NCBI RefSeq assembly: GCF_049562855.1
Contig: NZ_CP186925.1
Location: forward strand, 1,364,001 to 1,428,000
Reading direction: 5' to 3'
Length of the DNA stretch: 64,000 nucleotides
From: Ruminococcus_C callidus
GTDB lineage: Bacteria; Bacillota; Clostridia; Oscillospirales; Ruminococcaceae
Every line of letters starts with the position of its first letter. Position 1 is the stretch's first letter. The position numbers were made by a program, and so were the translations under genes. The notes under the pieces are model-generated. The model saw only the letters and a program-made list of their open reading frames with translations, searched no databases and was not told the origin of the DNA. This document shows positions 43,070 to 53,125 of this stretch, one piece after another.

Positions 43070-44409
43070 TGGTTCTGTCCTCCTGCATTGGTCAGCATCT
43101 GCCGCAGGGCTGCCAAGTCGAAACCATTTACCATGGAATCCGTGTACACGTCAGCACACTGATATGCCTGCTGGGAAATGGTTTCGCTGCCCAGCAGATA
43201 ACGGCACAGGCGAACGGCATCGGCGATGTTGACGGTACCGTCCAGTGTGACATCACCCTTCTGCCATGTCGGCTGTGCAGAAGTTTCTGTGGTTGATGTG
43301 GTTGTGTCACTTTCGCTGACAGAAGACGAAGCTGTTGTTGTTTCTGTAGTAGTTTCTTCTGACGATTCTGTTGCAGAGGTTTCTGTAGAAGTGGTAGTTG
43401 CTTCTGTTGTGGTCGAAACGGTTGTTTCTGTTGTTGCTTCTGTAGAAGTCGTAGTTGTTTCAATTGCAGTTGTTGTGGTGGCTTCGGTAGCGGTAGTCAC
43501 TTCTGTCGTTGTTGCAGGTGTCGGTGTGGGTGTTGTACCGTTCAGGTAAGCAGATACCTGCTCCGACCAGTATTTTCCCATGCAGGCGTAGCCGGCTTCA
43601 TTGGGGTGTACGCCGTCCTCTAATCCCGTTTTCATATCTACAACGCTGTTGATGTCTGCAAACCGAATTCGTGCTCCGACAGCCTGCTTTTTCTCTACCA
43701 GTTCTTTGACAGAGGCATTGTAGTTGTCTACGCTCTGCTCTACCAGTGCTGTGAATTCTTCCGGATTGTTTTCATAGGAATAGCCGCTGGACTGATATGC
43801 CCAGAGCCAGTCGTGCTTGACTGATACGTCAATATCCGGTACTGATGCCACGAACAGCATGCTGTCGCTGTCTATGCTGTCCAGCAGCTTGTCTACCAGT
43901 TTTTCCAGACGGTCTGTAATGCCGGCATTCTGGTTGTCCAGCAGATCATTGGTGCCGATTTGCAGCAGGACAATATCCGGATCGTATGCTTCGATCATAT
44001 TGCCTGTGACATTGTTATTGTAATAGGTTGTGTCAAAAATAGTTTCATACAGTCCCTGCCGACTTCCGATTTTCTCAATGGCATAGCCGCTGTAGCCGGC
44101 ATGGGCGGGATCATATTGGAATGTTACGCCGTCAGAGGTGGTGTAGGAAACGGAATCAGACCAGCTGTTTTTCGGTCCCACCATATCAAAATTGGTAAAT
44201 CCTTTTTGCTGCATTTCGTAGCAAAAGTATTTCCGATAGCCGTTGTCCCCGTTGATATAGCCGTCTGTAATGGAGTCTCCCATTGCCAGAATCCGTACCG
44301 GTTCTGTAGTGTCTTCTGCGGCAACCGGTGCAGCTGCCATACCGGCTGCAAGGGGCAGTACGCCGATACAAAGGCTTGTTAAAACGGCAAGTATTTTTTG
44401 TTTCATCAT
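43066..44409 (-). CDS. SGNH/GDSL hydrolase with C-terminal dockerin (CE3-like)
   Basis: A 447-residue secreted cellulosomal esterase. Signal peptide (about 1-31); catalytic SGNH domain (about 38-260) with block I MGDSITDGY, block III IGTNDLLDNQ and block V DGVHPNEAGY (Asp-x-x-His). A Thr/Glu/Ser linker of about 95 residues follows. The dockerin has two repeats, GDVTLDGTVNIADAVRLCRYLLG and ADVYTDSMVNGFDLAALRQML. The domain resembles CE3 acetylxylan esterases. Acts outside the cell on hemicellulose side groups (inference). Sits 25 bp after the SGNH lipoprotein gene. Confidence 0.92.
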   Translation of the reverse strand: MMKQKILAVLTSLCIGVLPLAAGMAAAPVAAEDTTEPVRILAMGDSITDGYINGDNGYRKYFCYEMQQKGFTNFDMVGPKNSWSDSVSYTTSDGVTFQYDPAHAGYSGYAIEKIGSRQGLYETIFDTTYYNNNVTGNMIEAYDPDIVLLQIGTNDLLDNQNAGITDRLEKLVDKLLDSIDSDSMLFVASVPDIDVSVKHDWLWAYQSSGYSYENNPEEFTALVEQSVDNYNASVKELVEKKQAVGARIRFADINSVVDMKTGLEDGVHPNEAGYACMGKYWSEQVSAYLNGTTPTPTPATTTEVTTATEATTTTAIETTTTSTEATTETTVSTTTEATTTSTETSATESSEETTTETTTASSSVSESDTTTSTTETSAQPTWQKGDVTLDGTVNIADAVRLCRYLLGSETISQQAYQCADVYTDSMVNGFDLAALRQMLTNAGGQNQ

Positions 44410-44434
44410 TTTATTCTTCCTTTCATGTAATTCC

Positions 44435-45670
44435 TTATTCCTGAATCAATTTGACAAGAGCATCTGTGATTACAGTGCCGCCCTCGTCATTCGGGTGTTG
44501 TCCGTAAACGGTTTTTGAAGCATCTGACGGGTTTGCCAACAGGGAGGCAACATCAAAATAAGTCGCTCCGTTGTCCTTGGCAATGCCCTCCACCGTTTCG
44601 TTATAGGCAGTTCGAATTCCATCCAATTCTGGTGTCATGTCAAACGGCGGAGAGTTCCACAAAATCGTGCGAATGCCGGCATCGGTACAAGTTTTAGTGA
44701 TCTTCCGGACATCTGCTTCGATTTCTTCCGGTGTGGCATGACCGGTGCCGCCATAAGGTCCGCTGATGATGTCGTTGGTGCCGAATGCCACGGTAATCAG
44801 ATCTGCACCGGCAACAGCACGATTCAGCCAGTTGCCCTGCCGAGCACAGTCAGAGGCACGGGCATAGCCGATTCCCAGATTCCACAGGCTGTAATCTTCT
44901 GTACCCAACTGATCCAGCAGCTGGGCTGCCCAGAACTGATACCCGAATTCGGAAGTCTGACAGCCCTGTGTGACAGAGTCCCCCAGCGTGACAATTCGGG
45001 TCTTGACTTTTCGGTCACAGCCCACAAGCTGGGGCACAGGAATTTCATTGGTGTAGAGGAATCCCTTTCCGTCCCCTTTATCTGCATAGGCATAGGTCAG
45101 GTTAGACATGGCAATTGCCGGAATATTTGTTCCATTGACTGTCCATTCCCACAGCAGATAGTGCCCTTCCGGTACGTTCAGCGTTACAGGATCGCTCCAG
45201 AAAGTTTCGTCCGGAGCGACTTCTTTGGCGGCACTGCCGGAAAAGGTCACGGCTGCGGAAACTATTGGTTCCACGTTGGCATCGAATTCCGTGCCGCCGT
45301 CATAGACAGTTGCCTTTTCAATGGTGTAGCTGCCGCCGGACATGCCCACATGACTTTCGCTGCCGTCACCCCATGTGGAATCTACCGTATTGGAAAAGTA
45401 AAACCGGTAGTCATATTCCCCTGCCGCTTCTACCGGAAACCATGCCCGATAGGTCACATGTTCTGCGTTTTTGATAACGGTATTGCTGCCGGTAGAAATC
45501 ACGGTATTGGACACGTAAGTATCCAGCAGAGAAAGTTCCTGATCTGCTGTTGAAGTAGTTTCGGCACTTTCTTCTGTTGGCGTATTTGATGTGCCGCAGC
45601 CTGCAAAAGCTATGGTCAATGCTGCCGTTGTCAGGAGTGCCAAAATTTGTTTCCGTTGGATTCTTTTCAT
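44435..45670 (-). CDS. SGNH-hydrolase lipoprotein
   Basis: A 411-residue lipoprotein with lipobox AFAGC (about residue 24). The N-terminal half (about 40-230) is a beta-rich domain possibly for substrate binding. The C-terminal half is an SGNH hydrolase with LGDSVTQG, FGTNDIISG and the His of GQHPNDEGG. It is probably membrane-bound and deacetylates oligosaccharides brought in from the cellulosome, complementing the secreted esterase encoded next. ATG at 45670 after AGGAGGCGTTGT. Confidence 0.9.
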   Translation of the reverse strand: MKRIQRKQILALLTTAALTIAFAGCGTSNTPTEESAETTSTADQELSLLDTYVSNTVISTGSNTVIKNAEHVTYRAWFPVEAAGEYDYRFYFSNTVDSTWGDGSESHVGMSGGSYTIEKATVYDGGTEFDANVEPIVSAAVTFSGSAAKEVAPDETFWSDPVTLNVPEGHYLLWEWTVNGTNIPAIAMSNLTYAYADKGDGKGFLYTNEIPVPQLVGCDRKVKTRIVTLGDSVTQGCQTSEFGYQFWAAQLLDQLGTEDYSLWNLGIGYARASDCARQGNWLNRAVAGADLITVAFGTNDIISGPYGGTGHATPEEIEADVRKITKTCTDAGIRTILWNSPPFDMTPELDGIRTAYNETVEGIAKDNGATYFDVASLLANPSDASKTVYGQHPNDEGGTVITDALVKLIQE

Positions 45671-45701
45671 ACAACGCCTCCTGTCTTTTTCATCTTGACT
45701 C

Positions 45702-45730
45702 ATTGTAGCACGGCAATTTTCTTTTGTCAA
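45702..45730 (-). promoter_or_regulatory. Promoter of the SGNH-HAD operon
   Basis: Minus strand -35 TTGACA (45725-45730), 17-bp spacer, -10 TACAAT (45702-45707). Confidence 0.8.
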
Positions 45731-45828
45731 GGACAATTTTATGCTTTTTCTTTTTGCAAATTTGTTTTTCAAAGTAAATTTATGCACAATAAAATTGCAG
45801 TGCTGTTAGAATTTTTTATATGAAACGC

Positions 45829-45857
45829 TTGATTGTAGAGCAAGAATGTGCTATAAT
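45829..45857 (+). promoter_or_regulatory. Promoter of the GH44 gene
   Basis: -35 TTGATT (45829-45834), 17-bp spacer, -10 TATAAT (45852-45857). Confidence 0.78.
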
Positions 45858-45921
45858 AAAAATGTTCGTGAGAAAACTGGCATGAAAGATGTATGCCACA
45901 ACTGAAAAAAGGAGAATTGAA

Positions 45922-48480
45922 ATGAAAAAACGCATCTTTGCGGGAATTACGGCAAGCATTCTTGCCCTTTCCTGTGCCGCACAAGTGCCGGCAATTTTGT
46001 CCGCTTCGGCTGCTGGAAATTATGAAATGCAGTTGAACATCAAATTGAACGGTGAAAAGAAAGCAATCAGCCCGTATATCTACGGTGTGAACGAAGCCGG
46101 AAATTCAACCAGTTTGAAAAAAGTGACAACGCATTCGCTGCGGCAGGGCGGCAATCGTTTTACTGGCTACAACTGGGAAAATAATTATTCCAATGCCGGT
46201 CGGGACTGGAACGATAGTTCTGACACAAACATGGGAGATGTAACAGACGGTCCGGCATATCAGGCACGCCGACTGTCGAAGGAAGCTGCTGAAAACAACG
46301 TAGACTACAAAATGGCAACGCTGCAAATGGCGGGTTATGCTTCCGCAGATAAAAATGGAACTGTGGCAGCTTCGGAAGTAGCACCGTCCTCTCGTTGGAA
46401 TAAGGTGGAATTTCAGAAAGACGGTGCACTGTCTGACACGCCGGATCTGACGGACGACACGGTATACATGGACGAGTATGTCAATTATCTGATCAATAAT
46501 CTGGGGGATTCTACAACTTCTACCGGTATTCAGGGCTATAATCTGGACAATGAACCGGTACTCTGGAATGATACACACCCCCTGCTGCACAAGGACGAAG
46601 TTTCCAACAGCGAACTGATCTCCAAGTCGGTTGCTCTGGCAAAGGTGGTAAAGGATCTTGATCCGAACGCAGAAATTTACGGTCCGGCATTCTGGGGCAT
46701 TCTCCCCTGCGTACAGGCAGGAAGCGGCGACAACTTCAAGGATTCGGATTGGGAAGCTGTCAAAGGACAGTATTCGTGGTATATGGATTACTACCTGAAA
46801 CAAATGGCAGATGCAGAGCAGGAAAACGGCAAACGACTGTTAGATGTAGTTGATGTTCACTACTATGCACAGGACTGCGAAACAGATGACGGCATTTTGC
46901 AGGCAGCGAGAAGCCTGTACGATCCGAATTACAAGGAAAACAGCTGGCTGACACAGTGGTTTGGGGGTTCGTTCCCGTTCCTCACCAGAATGCAGGAGTC
47001 TATTGACAAGTACTATCCGGGTACCAAGCTGGCACTGACGGAGTACAATCTGGCAAACATCAGCAAGGAATCTACAACTGGAAAATCTGTAATTTCTGCC
47101 ATTGCAGAAACTGAAGCGTTGGGGGCTTTTGCCGATCAGGGCGTATATCTGGCAACCTATTGGGGAACGCTTTCTCTTTGTCCGTATGTGACCAGTGCGA
47201 TCAACCTTTACACTAACTATGACGGCAATGGCGGTGCATTCGGGGATACCCTTGTGGAGTCTTCCTCTGCTGACCTGTCTAAGGCGGCAATCTTTGCGGC
47301 AATTGATGGCTCTGATGACAGTGAAGTGACTACAGTGATTTCCAACAAGGATAAGGAAAATACAGAAAAAGCGGTTATTTCTCTGGAAGGCACAGACACT
47401 GACTATCAGAGTGCTGTTGTCTATGCTATCACACAGGACAGCAGCGATATTCAGATTCTGGATGTGCAGAATGATGTTTCCGGCAATCAGGTAACTGTAG
47501 AACTGCCGCCGTTGTCTGTGGCTCAAGTGGTGATTTCTGACGAAAAGACCAATGTGACAATTCCGGAAAAACCGAATGTTGAAATCAAAAAAACCACTTA
47601 CAATATCAGCGATTTGTCGACAAATACCGCAGGCAATCCGATGATTCCGCTGGGTGACAAGGAACACCTGAAAGAAATTATTGTGAACGCTACTGTATCT
47701 TCGAATGCCGGATCTTCGTGGGCTGTCGGCGGCGGAGCTCTCTGCTTTAACGAAGTCGTGAAAAAGGGTTCCTCCTCTGCTGGCGTTTGGGGAAACAAGT
47801 CTTTCCAATACCGTCTGGGCACAAGTGATATAACAGTTCCTTTTGACGATCAGTTTACTATTTCTTTGAGTGACGGCAAGAGTGAAAATATTACTGGTTC
47901 CTGCAATGATGAAAGTGCAGAATTACAGAACTGGTGGGCTTCTTCCGAAAACGATTCCAAAAACGGCGAAGATATCTCTACTACATTTAATACAGTGACA
48001 TTGGTGTATGAATACAATTATGACAAACCGGACGAAACGACTACAACGCCGGCAGAAACAACCACAACAACAGAAACAACGATGACAGAATCCACTTCGG
48101 AAACTGTTTCTGAAACCACTGCTTCTACAGAAGAAACAGCATTGACTACAGAGAGTACCGCTGCTTCGACGGAAAGCAGCAACACCACTGCTGTGTCCTC
48201 GGAAGAAACAACCACGACTGCAACAGAAACTACCTCTGCTGCAACTTCTTCTGAACAGGTGAACCCGTCCGCAGTTTTGTATGGCGATGTTACGCTGGAT
48301 GGCAGAGTGGATATTACTGATGCGGTGCTGCTGAACAAGGCAACTGCTGGTCAGGTAGAACTGAATGTACAGGCAAAGGGCAATGCTGACTGCAACGCTG
48401 ATGGACAGACGGACAGCAATGATGCAATTTGCCTGCTGCGGTTCTTGGTGCATATCATCAACACGTTGCCGGAACAGTAA
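45922..48480 (+). CDS. GH44 endoglucanase/xyloglucanase with carbohydrate-binding-like domain and dockerin
   Basis: An 852-residue secreted cellulosomal enzyme. A signal peptide (about 1-30) precedes a GH44 TIM barrel plus beta domain (about 35-540). The acid/base is Glu211 in GYNLDNEPVLW and the nucleophile Glu374 in ALTEYNLAN; VDVHYYAQD is also typical. Residues about 553-700 form a beta-rich module (SSWAVGGGALCFNEVV, FQYRLGTSDITV) of the kind found on R. flavefaciens GH44 proteins and likely a CBM. A Thr/Glu linker and a C-terminal dockerin follow, with repeats GDVTLDGRVDITDAVLLNKA and ADCNADGQTDSNDAICLLRFL. It should cut beta-1,4-glucan or xyloglucan. The ATG at 45922 follows AAAGGAG. Confidence 0.93.
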   Translation: MKKRIFAGITASILALSCAAQVPAILSASAAGNYEMQLNIKLNGEKKAISPYIYGVNEAGNSTSLKKVTTHSLRQGGNRFTGYNWENNYSNAGRDWNDSSDTNMGDVTDGPAYQARRLSKEAAENNVDYKMATLQMAGYASADKNGTVAASEVAPSSRWNKVEFQKDGALSDTPDLTDDTVYMDEYVNYLINNLGDSTTSTGIQGYNLDNEPVLWNDTHPLLHKDEVSNSELISKSVALAKVVKDLDPNAEIYGPAFWGILPCVQAGSGDNFKDSDWEAVKGQYSWYMDYYLKQMADAEQENGKRLLDVVDVHYYAQDCETDDGILQAARSLYDPNYKENSWLTQWFGGSFPFLTRMQESIDKYYPGTKLALTEYNLANISKESTTGKSVISAIAETEALGAFADQGVYLATYWGTLSLCPYVTSAINLYTNYDGNGGAFGDTLVESSSADLSKAAIFAAIDGSDDSEVTTVISNKDKENTEKAVISLEGTDTDYQSAVVYAITQDSSDIQILDVQNDVSGNQVTVELPPLSVAQVVISDEKTNVTIPEKPNVEIKKTTYNISDLSTNTAGNPMIPLGDKEHLKEIIVNATVSSNAGSSWAVGGGALCFNEVVKKGSSSAGVWGNKSFQYRLGTSDITVPFDDQFTISLSDGKSENITGSCNDESAELQNWWASSENDSKNGEDISTTFNTVTLVYEYNYDKPDETTTTPAETTTTTETTMTESTSETVSETTASTEETALTTESTAASTESSNTTAVSSEETTTTATETTSAATSSEQVNPSAVLYGDVTLDGRVDITDAVLLNKATAGQVELNVQAKGNADCNADGQTDSNDAICLLRFLVHIINTLPEQ

Positions 48481-48504
48481 GCCTCTGCAAATATTTATGA
48501 CAAC

Positions 48505-48537
48505 GAAAGCCACTCCGATTTTGGAGTGGCTTTTTTG
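48505..48537. terminator. Terminator between GH44 and the topoisomerase operon
   Basis: Stem AAAGCCACTCC / GGAGTGGCTTT with a 6-nt loop and T-run; A-run on the other side allows use by both convergent units. Confidence 0.9.
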
Positions 48538-48558
48538 TTTGGATTCGTTTAACAATAT

Positions 48559-50805
48559 TTACAGAAGCGAAAGCTGTCCGCTTTCCGGCAGATCTTTCGC
48601 CATGCCACCAGTTGCCGGAATGGTTTTTACACGATATTTTTTCAGTGCAATGCATTCTTCTTCGTTCAGCACACGTGCTTCGCAGACAAGGTGTTTTGCT
48701 TTCAATGTGACTACCTGTACGCCCTGTGTATCACGGGTGGACTTTGCGGAAATCAGTACAGTATCTGCCAGCACTGCCCGATTGCCGTCTGTACGGAAAA
48801 AGACGGAGCAGGATTCCTCGCCGCTTGGAATTTGCAGAATTTGTACCAGTGGCGAACGGTCGCTGTAAGCCTTTTGCAGCTTCTTACGGTTGGTTTTCGT
48901 TGCGTAGGCAGACATCGGTACACGGGCCGCCTTTCCGTTGGCAAATACAAAGAGCAGATCACCTTGGTAATCTGCGGTGGCAATCATTTGCACCACGAAT
49001 TCCCCGTCAGCAAATCCCAGTTTTGCCGGAATGTAATCGCCCATGACGCTGGCTTTGGTTTCCGTAAAGTCGCTGGCTCTGGTTTTGTAAACCTGCTGTT
49101 GGTTGGTGAAAAACAGCAGTTCGATGCAGTTGGTGGTTTCCAGATGACAGACGATCTGGTCTTCCTCTTTCAGCTTTTGTTCGCTGCTCATGCGGAGAGA
49201 AGCTGGTGTGATCTTTTTGAAGTAACCACTCTGCGACAGAAACAGGTGTACCGGATAATCGGGAATATCTTCTTCGTCTGGTTCTTCCTCGATGTCAGAC
49301 GCATAATAGAACAGTGTCTTTCGGGGCTGTCCGTATTTTTTTGCGGTTTCTTTCAACTCTGCAATGATGATTTTCTTCATCTTTTTCGGATCCGCAATGG
49401 TTTCTTCCAGTTCGGCAATTTCCTGTTTCAACTGGTCGATCTCCTGCGTGCGTTTCAGAATGTATTCCCGATTCAAGTGCCGCAGTTTGATCTCCGCCAC
49501 ATATTCTGCCTGAATCTCATCAATGCCGAAGCCGATCATCAGATTTGGTACAACATCTGCTTCTTCGACGGTTTCCCGCACGATGCGAATTGCCTTATCA
49601 ATGTCCAGCAGGATTTTTTCCAGACCAAGGAGCAGATGCAGTTTTTCCTGTTTTTTCTGGAGATCGAATACCAGACGGCGGCGGACACATTCCAGACGGA
49701 ATGCGGACCATTCCTCCAGAATTTCTCGCACGCCCATAACGCGGGGTGCTCCGCCGACCAGAATATTGAAGTTGCAGGAGTAGTTGTCTTGCAGCGGTGT
49801 CATGCGGAACAGCTTCTGCATGACCTTTTCCGGATCAGAGCCACGCTTTAAGTCAATGGCAATCTTCAAGCCGTCAATGTCGGTTTCGTCGCGGACGTAA
49901 GAAACTTCCCGTAGTTTGCCCTGTTTGATGCAGTCCACGATCTTGTCCTTGATTGCTTCAATGGTGGTGCTGTACGGGATTTCTGTGACTTCCAGACAGT
50001 TGTCCTGTTTGTTGTAGTTCCATTTTGCACGGACAGTTACACTGCCGCGACCGGTATCATAAATTTTTTGCAGTTCTGTTTCATTGTAGAACAGAAAGCC
50101 GCCGCCGGGAAAATCCGGTCCTTTCAGTGTAGACAGAATATCATGCTTCGGATTTTTCAGCACGGCAATGGTTGTTTCGCAGACTTCTGCCAGATTGAAC
50201 GGGCAGACGCTGCTTGCCATGGAAACGGCAATACCTACATTGGCATTGACCAGTACGGTGGGAAATGTTGCCGGAAACAGTGTCGGCTCCTGCATGGTAT
50301 TGTCGTAGTTCGGAACAAAGTCTACTGTGTCTTTGTCAATATCCCGAAACAGTTCGTTACAAATCGGTTCCAGTTTGACTTCCGTATAACGGGAGGCGGC
50401 GTATGCCATATCTTTTGAATATGCCTTACCGAAGTTTCCCTTGGATTGCACGTAGGGGTGCAGCAGTGCCTCGTTGCCTCTTGCCAGACGCACCATGGTC
50501 TCATAGATGGCACTGTCACCGTGGGGATTCAGCCGCATGGTCTGCCCTACAACGTTTGCCGATTTGGTCAGCCCGCCGGTGAGCAGTCCCATTTTATACA
50601 TGGTGTACAGCAGTTTCCGGTGAGAAGGCTTGAAGCCGTCGATCTCCGGCAGTGCACGGGAAATGATAACGCTCATGGCGTAGGGCATATAGTTTTTTTC
50701 CAGTGTATCTGTAATTTTTTCTTCTTCCACAATGCCGGCACCGGCAATATAGGCATTGGGAATTGCATTTTTCTTAGGTTTTTCAGATTGCTTTTTTCGT
50801 GCCAT
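48559..50805 (-). CDS. parC: Type IIA topoisomerase subunit A (ParC-like)
   Basis: A 748-residue DNA-cleaving subunit. YMPYAMSVIISRALPEIDGFKPSHRKLLYTM opens the breakage-reunion domain, and the active-site Tyr lies in AAASRYTEVKL. A long coiled-coil (about 400-470) and a reduced C-terminal beta-pinwheel (about 500-740) follow. No GyrA box (QRRGGKG) is visible, so it looks like topoisomerase IV or an extra Clostridial type IIA enzyme rather than gyrase. It follows parE by 14 bp. Without the rest of the genome the gyrase/topo IV choice is not certain. Confidence 0.85.
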   Translation of the reverse strand: MARKKQSEKPKKNAIPNAYIAGAGIVEEEKITDTLEKNYMPYAMSVIISRALPEIDGFKPSHRKLLYTMYKMGLLTGGLTKSANVVGQTMRLNPHGDSAIYETMVRLARGNEALLHPYVQSKGNFGKAYSKDMAYAASRYTEVKLEPICNELFRDIDKDTVDFVPNYDNTMQEPTLFPATFPTVLVNANVGIAVSMASSVCPFNLAEVCETTIAVLKNPKHDILSTLKGPDFPGGGFLFYNETELQKIYDTGRGSVTVRAKWNYNKQDNCLEVTEIPYSTTIEAIKDKIVDCIKQGKLREVSYVRDETDIDGLKIAIDLKRGSDPEKVMQKLFRMTPLQDNYSCNFNILVGGAPRVMGVREILEEWSAFRLECVRRRLVFDLQKKQEKLHLLLGLEKILLDIDKAIRIVRETVEEADVVPNLMIGFGIDEIQAEYVAEIKLRHLNREYILKRTQEIDQLKQEIAELEETIADPKKMKKIIIAELKETAKKYGQPRKTLFYYASDIEEEPDEEDIPDYPVHLFLSQSGYFKKITPASLRMSSEQKLKEEDQIVCHLETTNCIELLFFTNQQQVYKTRASDFTETKASVMGDYIPAKLGFADGEFVVQMIATADYQGDLLFVFANGKAARVPMSAYATKTNRKKLQKAYSDRSPLVQILQIPSGEESCSVFFRTDGNRAVLADTVLISAKSTRDTQGVQVVTLKAKHLVCEARVLNEEECIALKKYRVKTIPATGGMAKDLPESGQLSLL

Positions 50806-50819
50806 TTTTGCCCTCGCTT

Positions 50820-52799
50820 TTATGAAATGTCCGCCAGTTCCAGATACTCGCTACCGTATTCTGCAATGAAGTCTTTTCGCCCCTGCAGGTCATCGCCCAG
50901 CAGAATGTCGAACATCTTTGCTGTTTCTTCGATGCCTGCCGCAGTCACCTGAATCAGCCGGCGTGTTTCCGGATTCATGGTTGTCAGAGCCATCATGTCT
51001 GCTTCGTTCTCGCCCAGACCTTTTGAACGCTGGAGAGTGTACTTCTCCCCTTCCAGTGTTGCTAGAATCTCTGTTTTTTCCTTTTCGGTATAGGCAAAGT
51101 ATGTCCGCTTTTTGGTTGTGATTTCAAACAGCGGAGATTCTGCGATATACACATAGCCTTTGTCGATCAGTGTCGGTGTCAGACGATACAGCATAGTGAG
51201 AATCAGTGTTCGAATCTGGAAACCGTCTACATCGGCATCGGTACAGATGACAATTTTATTCCAACGAAGACCTTCCAGATGGAAAGAGGAAATATCCTTG
51301 TTTGCCTTGGTAGTAACTTCTACCCCGCAGCCCAGCAGCTTGACAATATCAGTAATGATCTCGTTTTTGAAGATCTTGTTGTAGTCTGCTTTCAGGCAGT
51401 TCAGGATTTTGCCACGAACCGGAATGACTGCCTGAAATTCTGCATCTCGTGCCATTTTTACGGAACCCAATGCAGAGTCACCCTCCACGATGTACAATTC
51501 CCGACGGGACAGATCTTTGCTCCGGCAGTCTACAAATTTCGGGATCATGTTGGTGACGTCAATGCTGCCGGTCAGCTTTTTCTTGAGGTTCAGACGGGTC
51601 TTTTCGGCATTTTCACGGCTGCGTTTATTGATCAGCACCTGTGCTGCAATTTTTTCTGCTTCGTCCGGATTTTCAATAAAGTAGATCTCCAGCTGATGCT
51701 TGAGGAATTCCGTCATGGCTTCGTAGATAAATTTATTGGTGATCGCCTTTTTGGTTTGGTTCTCATAGCTGGTTTCTGTGGAAAAACTGGAAGAAATCAG
51801 CACCAGGCTGGATTCCACGTCCTCAAATTTCAGTTTGGCTTCACTTTTCAGGTATTTGTTATTCTGTCGCAGATAGGTATCGATCTGGGATACCAGTGCC
51901 TGCCGCACAGCTTTATCCGGCGAGCCGCCGTGTTCCAGCCAGCTGGAATTGTGATAGTATTCCAGTCGCTGTACCTGATTGGAAAAAGTCAGAGCCACAT
52001 TCAGCTTCACCTTATAGGTCGGCTTATCCTCACGGTCACGGCCCTCTCGCTGGCAGCTCCAGTTCTGTACGGAAGTCAGTGTGTTTTCTCCGGCGATTTC
52101 CCGCACATAGTCTGCAATACCATTTTCGTAGAGATACTGTCGTTCGGTAAAAGTGCCGTCAGCTTCTTCTTTTCGGTAGAGGAACAACAGGTTCGGGTTG
52201 ACAACTGCCTGCCGCCGCAGAGTGTCACAGAAATAATCATCTGGTATTTCGATCTCTGTAAAAACGTCCAGATCCGGCAGCCAGTGAGTTCGTGTGCCAG
52301 TCTGCTTCTTCTTGGTCGGCTTCTTTTGCAGTCCGCCTACATTGACACCCTTTTCGAAATGCAGGTTGTACTGAAAGCCGTCACGAATGATCTCTACGTC
52401 CATGTAAGAGGAAGCGAACTGTGTGGCACAAAGTCCCAGACCGTTCAGTCCCAGAGAATACGCGTAGTTGTCATCATTGGAGTTGTATTTACCGCCTGCA
52501 TAGAGTTCACAGTAGACCAGTTCCCAGTTATAGCGGTTCTCGTTTTTATTGAAATCTACCGGACAGCCTCTGCCGAAGTCTTCCACTTCAATGGAATTGT
52601 CCTGATAGCGTGTCACGACGATCTTGCTGCCGTATCCGGCACGTGCTTCATCGATAGAGTTGGAAATGATTTCAAAAACCGAATGGGCACAGCCGTCCAG
52701 TCCGTCAGAGCCAAAAATGACACCGGGGCGTTTTCGTACCTTGTCTGGTCCTTTGAGCATCGTGATACTTTCATTATCATAAGATTGCTTTTTCGCCAT
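50820..52799 (-). CDS. parE: Type IIA topoisomerase subunit B (ParE-like)
   Basis: A 659-residue ATPase subunit. The GHKL site shows EIISNSIDEA, EVEDFGRGCPV and LGLNGLGLCATQFAS. The TOPRIM part has IVEGDSALGSV and DADVDGFQIRTLIL. Length is that of ParE or a short GyrB. It forms the heterotetramer with the next gene product and relaxes or decatenates DNA. A promoter lies at 52885-52913. Confidence 0.87.
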   Translation of the reverse strand: MAKKQSYDNESITMLKGPDKVRKRPGVIFGSDGLDGCAHSVFEIISNSIDEARAGYGSKIVVTRYQDNSIEVEDFGRGCPVDFNKNENRYNWELVYCELYAGGKYNSNDDNYAYSLGLNGLGLCATQFASSYMDVEIIRDGFQYNLHFEKGVNVGGLQKKPTKKKQTGTRTHWLPDLDVFTEIEIPDDYFCDTLRRQAVVNPNLLFLYRKEEADGTFTERQYLYENGIADYVREIAGENTLTSVQNWSCQREGRDREDKPTYKVKLNVALTFSNQVQRLEYYHNSSWLEHGGSPDKAVRQALVSQIDTYLRQNNKYLKSEAKLKFEDVESSLVLISSSFSTETSYENQTKKAITNKFIYEAMTEFLKHQLEIYFIENPDEAEKIAAQVLINKRSRENAEKTRLNLKKKLTGSIDVTNMIPKFVDCRSKDLSRRELYIVEGDSALGSVKMARDAEFQAVIPVRGKILNCLKADYNKIFKNEIITDIVKLLGCGVEVTTKANKDISSFHLEGLRWNKIVICTDADVDGFQIRTLILTMLYRLTPTLIDKGYVYIAESPLFEITTKKRTYFAYTEKEKTEILATLEGEKYTLQRSKGLGENEADMMALTTMNPETRRLIQVTAAGIEETAKMFDILLGDDLQGRKDFIAEYGSEYLELADIS

Positions 52800-52884
52800 G
52801 TTCGTTCCTTTCTACCGGAAAAGTTCCGGCTTTTTCAGCGGTTTTTCTGCATGAAAAAGTTTCCGCTTGTAGTGCATTATTTCT

Positions 52885-52913
52885 ATCATACCACAAAACT
52901 AACGGAAAATCAA
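52885..52913 (-). promoter_or_regulatory. Promoter of the topoisomerase operon
   Basis: Minus strand -35 TTGATT (52908-52913), 17-bp spacer, -10 TATGAT (52885-52890). Confidence 0.75.
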
Positions 52914-53055
52914 GCTTTTTCTGAAATTTTGAAAGAATCAGCATAAGAACTCTCACAGAATTGCCGGATTTTTTTGTGGTTCTGCCTAGGAATTTCATTT
53001 GGACAGTATTCTGTCAGCTTTATGTGCAGTTGTCATGGGAATTCAAAGAAATGCG

Positions 53056-53084
53056 TTGATTTTTGCATGGATTTCTGCTATAAT
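53056..53084 (+). promoter_or_regulatory. Promoter of the ABC-F gene
   Basis: -35 TTGATT (53056-53061), 17-bp spacer, -10 TATAAT (53079-53084). Confidence 0.75.
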
Positions 53085-53125
53085 AGCAGAGAATAAGAAC
53101 ACTGAAAAAGAGAGGCTATGCAACT

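Noticed and set aside
43264..43540. Low-complexity repeat in the SGNH-dockerin gene
   Set aside because: It encodes a Thr/Glu/Ser linker as usual in Ruminococcus cellulosomal proteins; not a mobile or regulatory repeat.
51279..52946. A 555-codon plus-strand frame across parE
   Set aside because: Antisense to a gene with all type IIA topoisomerase motifs; no ribosome site.
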